DNA of 15,270 nt, from the NCBI GenBank assembly GCA_028871195.1, contig JAGWNT010000092.1, positions 1 to 15,270 on the forward strand, written 5' to 3'. How positions within the stretch are numbered: position 1 is the first letter of the stretch; each line of letters starts with the position of its first letter. This stretch comes from REEB85 sp018971455. Its GTDB lineage: Bacteria; Pseudomonadota; Alphaproteobacteria; Acetobacterales; Acetobacteraceae. The notes beneath the pieces are model-generated. The model ran no database searches. It had not been told where the DNA came from and saw only the letters and a program-made list of their open reading frames with translations. Below are positions 10,195-15,270 of the stretch, piece after piece. The position numbers and the translations under genes are program-made.

Positions 10195-11142
10195 ATGAAG
10201 GACGGGCAGGGGCGCGGCAGGCGGGGTGCTGAGCTGTCACGCCGGCAGCTCGTGCTGGCATCGGTGGCACCCGCCCTGGCGAGCGTGCCGGCGCAGGCGC
10301 GCATTGCGGCACTGCCCTTCGTGACCATCGGCGATTGGGGGCGCGCGGGGGCGGACGAGCAGCGGGAGGTGGGCGTGCAGATGGGGCGCAGCGCCGCCGC
10401 CGCGCGCAGCCGCTTCGTGATTTCTGTCGGCGACAATTTCTACCAGGACGGGGTAGCGAGCCTCGCCGACTGGCAATGGCAGGAATCCTTCGAGCGCATC
10501 TACGACCATCCCGCCCTGATGACGCCGTGGCATGTCATCCTCGGCAACCACGATTATCGCGGCAACGTGCAGGCGCAGATCGACTACACCGGTCCGCGGC
10601 ATCGCTGGCGCATGCCGGCACGCTATTTCGCCCGGCGCGAGGCGCTGCCGGGCGGCGGGCACGCGGATTTCTTCCACATCGACACCTCGCCCTTCCTGCT
10701 CGCCTACCGCCACAGCAAGACCCGCATCGACGGGCAGGACACGGCCGCCCAGCTGCGCTGGCTGGAGGCGGCCCTCGCCCGGTCGGACGCGGCGTGGAAG
10801 ATCGTCATCGGCCATCACCCCATCCATACTGTGGGGACCGGCCGGCGCGACACGCGCGAGCTGGTGGAACGGCTGAAGCCGATCCTGCTGCGCCATGGCG
10901 TGCGGATCTATGTCAACGGCCACGACCATAATCTGCAATTCGTCGAGACCGACGGGTTGGCCTGCATCACCTGCGGCGCCGGCTCGAAGACGAACCCGCC
11001 GGAGGCGCCCGCGCACGGCCAGTTCGCCGCCGAAAGCCACAGCTTCATGCTGACCCGGTTGAGCGTGGAGACATTCGATTTCACCCTGCTCGGCCGGCGC
11101 GGCGAGACGCTGTACCGGCGTCGCGTCGCGCGGGCCGGCTGA
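10195..11142 (+). CDS. Exported purple-acid-phosphatase-like metallophosphoesterase
   Basis: This 315-residue protein resembles tartrate-resistant acid phosphatase (small purple acid phosphatases). All seven metal ligands are visible: Asp47 in GDWG, Asp80 and Tyr83 in GDNFY, Asn118 in GNHD (His119 is the acid/base), His207 in IGHHPI, and His243 and His245 in NGHDHN. Such enzymes use a two-metal centre to release phosphate from monoesters. The N-terminus has a twin-arginine motif, SRRQLVL (15-21), a short hydrophobic stretch and an ASVPAQA cleavage-like site near residue 35. It is therefore probably exported folded by Tat and acts in the periplasm. The start is supported by GAGGAG eight bases upstream. 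It meets the minus-strand NIPSNAP gene tail to tail with one base between stops. No phosphate-starvation (Pho) box was seen. Confidence 0.87.
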   Translation: MKDGQGRGRRGAELSRRQLVLASVAPALASVPAQARIAALPFVTIGDWGRAGADEQREVGVQMGRSAAAARSRFVISVGDNFYQDGVASLADWQWQESFERIYDHPALMTPWHVILGNHDYRGNVQAQIDYTGPRHRWRMPARYFARREALPGGGHADFFHIDTSPFLLAYRHSKTRIDGQDTAAQLRWLEAALARSDAAWKIVIGHHPIHTVGTGRRDTRELVERLKPILLRHGVRIYVNGHDHNLQFVETDGLACITCGAGSKTNPPEAPAHGQFAAESHSFMLTRLSVETFDFTLLGRRGETLYRRRVARAG

Positions 11143-11143
11143 G

Positions 11144-11470
11144 CTACTTCACCGCCGAGAAGCTGGTCGGCGCGAGAAACTGGTTGCTGACATTCGCCAG
11201 GATCGGCCCGTCTTTTTCGGAATCGGCGCGCGCCTTGATCCATTCCGGATCGTTCATGAAGGCGGTCCATTTCTGTTCGCGCTCGGACATCGATTCCCAG
11301 GCCACCAGATAGGTCAGGTCGTAGGAGGATTCGCCGACCAGCGTGGTCCAGAACCCGGCCTGGCGGATGCCGTGGCGCTTCCACAGGCCGAGCGTGTGGT
11401 TCTCGAAGCGGGCCAGCAGCGCGGGCATGCGGCCGGGCATGGTGCGATAGCTGCGCATTTCATACATCAT
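11144..11470 (-). CDS. NIPSNAP family protein
   Basis: This 108-residue small cytoplasmic protein of the dimeric alpha/beta-barrel type has the typical NIPSNAP start MMYEMRSYRTMPGRM and the core ENHTLGLWKRHGIRQAGFW, then YDLTYLVAWESMSEREQKW and the FMNDPEW region. Bacterial NIPSNAP genes often sit beside catabolic operons, but no general reaction is established. I chose the ATG at 11470. The ribosome site GGAGG lies nine bases upstream of it, whereas the in-frame ATG at 11479 (MPEMMYEM) directly abuts that site, leaving no room. The gene is divergent from the DadA-like gene with about 100 bases between, so they may share control, and it converges on the phosphatase gene. Confidence 0.85.
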   Translation of the reverse strand: MMYEMRSYRTMPGRMPALLARFENHTLGLWKRHGIRQAGFWTTLVGESSYDLTYLVAWESMSEREQKWTAFMNDPEWIKARADSEKDGPILANVSNQFLAPTSFSAVK

Positions 11471-11573
11471 TTCTGGCATCCTCCGGATTTGGCGGGCTGC
11501 GTTTCCGCCCGAGCGGTCTATTCTGCGCCGCGGGGACGGGCCGGCAAACCCCCCCGCCGCGGGAGAGGGTTGC
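11471..11573. promoter_or_regulatory. Divergent intergenic region, NIPSNAP and dadA-like genes
   Basis: These 103 bases must hold both start regions. On the plus strand CTATTC (11518-11523) resembles the -10-like boxes seen before other genes here, but no good -35 lies at the right distance. The ribosome site for the plus-strand gene is GGGAGAGG (11561-11568), and for the minus-strand gene GGAGG (complement of CCTCC at 11480-11484). I see no clear palindrome. Confidence 0.3.
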
Positions 11574-12830
11574 ATGCATGTCGTGGTGATCGGTGCGGGT
11601 ATCGTCGGCGCCGCGACGGCGCTGGAACTCCAACGCGACGGACATCGCGTCACGATCATCGAGCCGGGCCCGCCCGGGGGCGAGCAATCGGCGAGCTATG
11701 GCAATGGCTGCTGGCTCAGCCCGAGCTCGGTGCTGCCGGTGAGCGCGCCGGGGTTGTGGCGCAAGGTGCCGGGCTGGCTTGCCGATCCGCTCGGCCCGCT
11801 GGCGGTGCGCTGGTCTTATCTGCCGCGCGCGCTGCCCTGGCTGTGGCGCCTGCTGCGCGCTGCCTCAAACGAGACCAGGCTGCGGCGCATCGCCGCCGCC
11901 CTGCGCCCGCTGGTGGCCGATGCGCCCGCCCATCATCGCCGCCTGGCCGAGGAGGCCGGTGTCGGCCATCTGATCCACCAGAGCGGGCTGCTCTACATCT
12001 TCCCGACGCGGGCGGATTTCGAGGCCGAGGCTCTGGCGTGGAAGATTCGCGCCGAGTGCGGCGTCACCTGGATCGAGCTCGATGCCGACGAGCTGCGCCA
12101 GCGCGAGCCGGCGCTCGACCGGCGCTACACGCTCGGGCTGCTGATGGAGGCGGGCGGGCATTGCAGCGATCCCGGTGCCTATGTGGCGGCGCTGGTGGCG
12201 CACGCCCAGGCGCAGGGGGCGGCGCTGGTGGCGACGCGCGCGCAGGGCTTCGACATGGCCGGCGGCCGGCTGCGCGCGGTGCGCACCGCAGGCGGCGACA
12301 TCGCCTGCGAGCGCGCCGTGATCGCCGCCGGCGCGTGGTCGAAGACACTCGCCGAGGCGGCCGGGGACCGCGTGCCGCTGGAGACGGAGCGCGGCTACCA
12401 CGCCATGATCGCGGCACCCGAGGGGCACACGCGCGTGCCGGTGATGCCGAGCGACGGCAAGATGGCCAATACGATGACCGCGCACGGCTTGCGCATCGCG
12501 GGCCAGGTGGAGATCGCCGCGCTCGACGCGGCGCCCAACTGGAAGCGCGCCGAAATCCTGCGAGACTACGCGCTGCGCACCTATCCGGCCCTGCCGCGCG
12601 ATCTTCCCGCCGAGCGGGTGAAGGTGTGGATGGGCCATCGTCCCTCGACGCCCGACGGCCTGCCCTGCATCGGCCCGGCCTCGGGCTGCGCGGATGTGGT
12701 GCATTGCTTCGGCCATGGCCATGTCGGGCTGGCCGCCGGGGCGCTGTCCGGCCGGCTGGCCGCCGATGCGGTGAGCGGCAAGACGCCGGCGATCGACCTC
12801 ACCCCCTACGCGGCCGCCCGCTTCAGGTGA
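11574..12830 (+). CDS. D-amino acid dehydrogenase-like FAD oxidoreductase (DadA family)
   Basis: This 418-residue flavoprotein of the DadA/DAO family is expected to oxidise a D-amino acid (or another secondary amine) to the 2-oxo acid and ammonia, passing electrons to the respiratory chain. The N-terminal Rossmann motif GAGIVG is at 7-12, with Glu30 at the end of the second strand to bind FAD ribose. VIAAGAWSK is at 249-256, GYHAM at 274-278, the DadA-like substrate region WMGHRPSTPDGLPCIGP at 352-368, and the closing FAD motif GHGHVGLAAG at 380-389. Length is close to E. coli DadA (about 430). Start 11574 follows GGGAGAGG. The 3' end overlaps the convergent racemase gene by eight bases. The context with a racemase-family gene supports amino acid work, but sarcosine/glycine-oxidase-like substrates remain possible. 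Confidence 0.85.
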   Translation: MHVVVIGAGIVGAATALELQRDGHRVTIIEPGPPGGEQSASYGNGCWLSPSSVLPVSAPGLWRKVPGWLADPLGPLAVRWSYLPRALPWLWRLLRAASNETRLRRIAAALRPLVADAPAHHRRLAEEAGVGHLIHQSGLLYIFPTRADFEAEALAWKIRAECGVTWIELDADELRQREPALDRRYTLGLLMEAGGHCSDPGAYVAALVAHAQAQGAALVATRAQGFDMAGGRLRAVRTAGGDIACERAVIAAGAWSKTLAEAAGDRVPLETERGYHAMIAAPEGHTRVPVMPSDGKMANTMTAHGLRIAGQVEIAALDAAPNWKRAEILRDYALRTYPALPRDLPAERVKVWMGHRPSTPDGLPCIGPASGCADVVHCFGHGHVGLAAGALSGRLAADAVSGKTPAIDLTPYAAARFR

Positions 12831-13566
12831 GGGTGGAGAAATCCGGCGGCCGCAGCCCGGCATGCAGCCAGGTGATGAGCGAGTGGATGTCGAACGTCGG
12901 CAGGCCGATGGCGGCGCGCAACGCCCGCGCATAGGGCGGCATGTTGGTGCATTCCAGCACGATCGCCCCGATATCGGGGTGGCGTGACACCAGGGCGCGG
13001 CCGGCATCGAGGATGTCCTGCGCGGCGAGATCGATGTCGAGATCCGGCTTCTCGGCCCGGATCAGCACGCGGAAGAACTCGCGCCCGCCTTCGGTCCCGG
13101 CGATGGGCGTGTCGGGCGGCACGCCGGCCGCCGCGAGATGGCGTGGCGTCAGGCTCGCCTTGCTGACCGTGATGATGCCGACGCGCTGGCCGGGCGGCAG
13201 CATGGCTTGCACCCAGGGAACCTGCATCAGGGCGCTCGTCGCCACCGGCACCCGCACATGGGCGGCCAGTTCGTGCTGGAAAATCGACAGGAAGCCGCAA
13301 TTCGTGGTGATTGCCTCGGCGCCCTGGTCCACCAGCTCGGCGGCAGCGGCGAGGAAATCGTCGAGCAGGCCTGCGGCGGCGCCGAGCACCACTCGCTCCG
13401 GGCTGGCACCCTTGACGACGCGGTAGAGCACGGGGAACGGCCAGCTTCGCGCATTGCCCATGTCGCCCGGAATGCGCGCGAAGCGGGCCTCCAGCATCAG
13501 GATGCCGAGCGGCGCGCCATAGATCGCCTTGCCGCCCCGTGCGACGCCCGCGATGCCGGCTTGCAT
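12823..13566 (-). CDS. Asp/Glu/hydantoin racemase family protein
   Basis: This 247-residue protein has two catalytic-type cysteines: Cys90 in ITTNCGF and Cys206 in VLECTNMPPY, one in each pseudo-symmetric half. This is the two-base pattern of aspartate, glutamate and hydantoin racemases. The same fold includes maleate isomerase and arylmalonate decarboxylase, so isomerisation of a small acid is also possible. The start ATG at 13566 lies six bases after the strong ribosome site GGGGAGGA, and the N-terminus GKAIYGAPLGILMLEARFARIPGDMGNA fits the family; the frame open further upstream has no such signal. The gene is divergent from the RraA-like gene (79 bases apart) and overlaps the DadA-like gene at the 3' end. 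With a D-amino acid oxidising neighbour, an amino acid or hydantoin racemase is the favoured reading. Confidence 0.83.
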   Translation of the reverse strand: MQAGIAGVARGGKAIYGAPLGILMLEARFARIPGDMGNARSWPFPVLYRVVKGASPERVVLGAAAGLLDDFLAAAAELVDQGAEAITTNCGFLSIFQHELAAHVRVPVATSALMQVPWVQAMLPPGQRVGIITVSKASLTPRHLAAAGVPPDTPIAGTEGGREFFRVLIRAEKPDLDIDLAAQDILDAGRALVSRHPDIGAIVLECTNMPPYARALRAAIGLPTFDIHSLITWLHAGLRPPDFSTLT

Positions 13567-13587
13567 GGCTGATCCTCCCCGCGGCGA

Positions 13588-13622
13588 TTGCCCAAAGCCC
13601 GTTCTCGCGACATGCTGGCATG
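13588..13622 (+). promoter_or_regulatory. Possible promoter and near-palindrome between racemase and rraA-like genes
   Basis: TTGCCC (13588-13593) and CATGCT (13611-13616), 17 bases apart, could drive the RraA-like gene. The -10-like box overlaps a small inverted repeat CATGC-TG-GCATG (13611-13622), which could be half of an operator serving both divergent genes. The whole divergent gap is only 79 bases, so promoters on the two strands must lie very close together or overlap. Confidence 0.3.
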
Positions 13623-13645
13623 ACATCTTCCAGGGGGAAACCATC

Positions 13646-14344
13646 ATGGCCGACCGGCCCTTCACGCGCGCCGACCTCGAGACGCTCAAGCAGTGGGACA
13701 CGCCGACCATCTGCAACGGGCTGGAGATCCTGGTGCCGGAGCGCCGCGCCATCGGCTTCACCACCTCCCAGATGGTCGCCGTCGATCGCAAATTCCCGCC
13801 CATCGTCGGTATTGCCCGCACCGGGCTGATCCGTTCCAAGGAGAAGCCGCGCGGCCCGATCCCGCCGCGCGAGGATTGGTACGAGTACGTCGCCATGACC
13901 GGAGAGCTGCCGACCATCGCGGTGATCCAGGACATCGACGACCAGCCCGGCTACGGCGCGTTCTGGGGCGAGGTGCAATCGACCGTGCACAAGGCGCTGG
14001 GCGCCGTGGGCTGCGTGACCAACGGCTGCTACCGCGACATCGACGCCTGGGCGCCGGGCTTCCAGATGCTGGGCGGCATGATCAATCCCAGCCACGCGCA
14101 TGTCCACATGGTCGAATTCGGCCAGCCGGTGAACGTGCACGGCATGATGGCCGCGCATGACGACGTGATCCATGCCGACCGTCACGGCGCGGTGGTGGTC
14201 CCGGCGGAGGCGGTGCGCAAGCTGCCCGCGGCAATCGACCTGTTGTCGCGGCGGGAGAAAGTGATCCTGGATATCTGCCGCGATCCGGGCTTCACTCCGG
14301 CGAAGCTCGCCGACGCGCTACGCCGGTCCGGCGAGATTCACTGA
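13646..14344 (+). CDS. RraA-like / HMG aldolase family protein
   Basis: This 232-residue protein of the RraA-like fold has the core motif GAVGCVTNGCYRDIDAW (119-135), in which Arg130 and Asp131 match the substrate and metal-binding pair of 4-hydroxy-4-methyl-2-oxoglutarate aldolases. Glu109 lies 21 residues earlier, and HADRHGAVVVP (176-186) is the second family signature. True RraA (the RNase E inhibitor) is only about 160 residues. The longer N-terminal part here (TPTICNGLEIL, then IARTGLI) points to the enzyme-type branch, so pyruvate-releasing aldolase or decarboxylase activity on a dicarboxylic acid is the best guess. ATG 13646 is preceded by AGGGGGA at a good distance. The substrate is not known. 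Database labels such as demethylmenaquinone methyltransferase for this family are historical errors. Confidence 0.82.
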   Translation: MADRPFTRADLETLKQWDTPTICNGLEILVPERRAIGFTTSQMVAVDRKFPPIVGIARTGLIRSKEKPRGPIPPREDWYEYVAMTGELPTIAVIQDIDDQPGYGAFWGEVQSTVHKALGAVGCVTNGCYRDIDAWAPGFQMLGGMINPSHAHVHMVEFGQPVNVHGMMAAHDDVIHADRHGAVVVPAEAVRKLPAAIDLLSRREKVILDICRDPGFTPAKLADALRRSGEIH

Positions 14345-14360
14345 GTCAGGCGCCCGGCAC

Positions 14361-14384
14361 CCGGCGTCGGAAATCCGGCGCCGG
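14361..14384. other. Ten-base-pair hairpin after the rraA-like gene
   Basis: CCGGCGTCGG pairs with CCGGCGCCGG across an AAAT loop (ten pairs, one of them G-T), starting 17 bases after the stop. It is strong but has no T-tract on either side. It may end or stabilise the upstream transcript together with the next hairpin. Confidence 0.5.
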
Positions 14385-14392
14385 ACCGCCTG

Positions 14393-14418
14393 GGGCGGCG
14401 CCCCGCTTGGCGCCGCCC
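14393..14418. terminator. Perfect ten-base-pair hairpin, possible terminator lacking a T-tract
   Basis: GGGCGGCGCC and GGCGCCGCCC are perfect arms with the loop CCGCTT. This is the second strong stem in 60 bases between the RraA-like gene and the CoA-transferase. No U-rich tail follows on either strand, so classical intrinsic termination is uncertain. The right arm contains most of a -35-like TTGGCG, linking the structure to the promoter just downstream. Confidence 0.4.
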
Positions 14419-14435
14419 GGCCGGCGGCGTTAGAT
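14407..14435 (+). promoter_or_regulatory. Probable promoter of the CoA-transferase genes
   Basis: TTGGCG (14407-14412) and TTAGAT (14430-14435) are separated by exactly 17 bases, the best-spaced sigma-70-like pair in the window. The expected start is near 14442, giving a leader of about 30 bases that holds the ribosome site GGAGGA (14458-14463) before the ATG at 14474. Confidence 0.5.
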
Positions 14436-14473
14436 GGGCACCGCGCAGAAGCCGCACGGAGGAAACGCACCGC

Positions 14474-15157
14474 ATGATCGACAAGACCGTCCGCTCGATG
14501 GCCGAGGCGATGGAGGGGATCAAGGACGGCGCCACCGTGCTGGTTGGCGGGTTCGGCGCCGTGGGCCAGCCCAATGCGCTGATCGACGGCCTGATCGAGC
14601 AGGGCGCCAAGGACCTGGTGATCGCCGCCAACAATGCCGGCGTCGGCCATATCGGCCTCGCCCGGCTGATGGAACTCGGAAGGGTGCGCAAGATCGTTTG
14701 CTCCTTCCCGCGCTCGTCCGACCCGGTGGTGTTCGAAACCCTGTATCGCGCCGGCAAGATCGAGCTCGAGATCGTGCCCCAGGGCACGCTGGCCGAGCGC
14801 ATGCACGCCGCCGGCGCCGGCATCCCGCTGTTCTTCACCGCCACCGGCGTCGGCACCAAGATGGCGCTCGGCAAGGAGGTGCGGGAAATCGACGGGCGCC
14901 AGTATGTCGCTGAGAAATCCCTGCCCGGCGACGTGGCGCTGGTGGAAGCCTGGGAAGCCGATCGCTGGGGCAACCTCACGTATCGGGAATCCGGGCGGAA
15001 CTTCAATCCGGTGATGGCGATGGCGGCGAAACTGACCATCGTGCAGACCCAGCACCTCCGCGACCTCGGCGCGATCGACCCCGACCACGTCCACACGCCG
15101 GGCATTTTCGTCAACCGCGTGCTGCACGTTCCCTACGGCGACCCGACCGGCTTCTGA
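14474..15157 (+). CDS. pcaI: 3-oxoadipate CoA-transferase subunit A (PcaI-like)
   Basis: This 227-residue alpha subunit of a family I CoA-transferase would move CoA from succinyl-CoA to 3-oxoadipate (or a similar 3-oxo acid) at the end of aromatic ring degradation. The start MIDKTVRSMAEAMEGIKDGATV, the glycine-rich VGGFGAVGQP at 24-33, NNAGVG at 53-58, CSFPRSSDPVVFETLYRAGKIELE at 76-99 and DRWGNLTYR at 163-171 closely resemble PcaI. The ATG is backed by GGAGGA ten bases upstream. The catalytic glutamate is on the partner subunit, which begins 17 bases downstream. The C-terminal GDPTGF is a small extension. A specificity for another 3-oxo acid (such as acetoacetate) is less likely but not excluded. 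Confidence 0.88.
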   Translation: MIDKTVRSMAEAMEGIKDGATVLVGGFGAVGQPNALIDGLIEQGAKDLVIAANNAGVGHIGLARLMELGRVRKIVCSFPRSSDPVVFETLYRAGKIELEIVPQGTLAERMHAAGAGIPLFFTATGVGTKMALGKEVREIDGRQYVAEKSLPGDVALVEAWEADRWGNLTYRESGRNFNPVMAMAAKLTIVQTQHLRDLGAIDPDHVHTPGIFVNRVLHVPYGDPTGF

Positions 15158-15174
15158 TCCAGGAGGCACCTGCC

Positions 15175-15270
15175 ATGTCCGCAACCGCCACGACCGCGGC
15201 GAAACCCTACACCCGCACCGAGATGGCCGCCCGCGTCGCGCGCGACATCCCGGAGGGCTGGTACGTCAAC
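15175..15270 (+). CDS. pcaJ: 3-oxoadipate CoA-transferase subunit B, N-terminal part (PcaJ-like)
   Basis: The frame is open from the ATG at 15175 to the window end (32 residues). After a short Thr/Ala-rich lead, YTRTEMAARVARDIPEGWYVN matches the beginning of CoA-transferase beta subunits, where the glycine-rich loop would follow. The start has a strong ribosome site AGGAGG (15161-15166) eight bases upstream and lies 17 bases after pcaI, the usual arrangement for this two-subunit enzyme. The catalytic glutamate is beyond the window, so activity cannot be judged. The call rests on the short N-terminus plus position. Confidence 0.8.
   Translation, partial: MSATATTAAKPYTRTEMAARVARDIPEGWYVN

Noticed and set aside
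13646..14344. RNase E inhibitor RraA or a menaquinone methyltransferase
   Set aside because: At 232 residues the protein is much longer than RraA, and the family carries no methyltransferase motif. The RD pair fits the aldolase-type branch.

Overview
The window is about 15.3 kb of very GC-rich, densely coding DNA. The strong G/C bias at third codon positions, the gene types and the gene order suggest an alphaproteobacterium (a Rhizobiales or Acetobacteraceae-like soil or plant-associated heterotroph). The exact lineage cannot be read from the sequence. There are no RNA genes, phage genes, transposases, CRISPR arrays or defence genes. It reads as a chromosomal accessory catabolic region.

Layout. 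(1) Positions 1-162 are the tail of an unrecognised gene, followed by a 340-base non-coding leader with several GC-rich hairpins. (2) Positions 503-4348 are a tightly coupled four-gene operon for a dipeptide/oligopeptide (Dpp/Opp-type) ABC importer: two permeases and two ATPases, with no substrate-binding protein in view. (3) Positions 4349-4497 hold two neat inverted repeats and promoter-like hexamers. They precede coxS-coxL-coxM (4498-8266), a molybdenum hydroxylase of the form II 'CO dehydrogenase' type. The large subunit has AYRGAGR at the active site, so its substrate is probably an organic compound and not CO. A strong intrinsic terminator (8285-8317) closes this operon. (4) Positions 8372-10081 encode an N-acyl-D-amino-acid deacylase-like amidohydrolase, and 10195-11142 an exported purple-acid-phosphatase-like enzyme. 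(5) Positions 11144-11470 (minus strand) encode a small NIPSNAP protein, divergent from a DadA-like D-amino acid dehydrogenase (11574-12830). (6) Positions 12823-13566 (minus strand) encode an Asp/Glu/hydantoin racemase-family protein, divergent from an RraA/HMG-aldolase-like protein (13646-14344). (7) From 14474 to the window end lies pcaI followed by the start of pcaJ (3-oxoadipate CoA-transferase).

How it may work together (inference). Importer, deacylase-like amidohydrolase, D-amino acid dehydrogenase and racemase form a plausible route for taking up and oxidising N-acylated or D-amino-acid compounds. The molybdenum hydroxylase, RraA-like aldolase and CoA-transferase look like steps for hydroxylating a ring compound and feeding a dicarboxylic product into central metabolism. 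No transcriptional regulator is encoded here, so the proteins reading the palindromes at 4358-4409 must lie elsewhere. The best candidate for something undescribed is this combined catabolic cluster with an unknown substrate.
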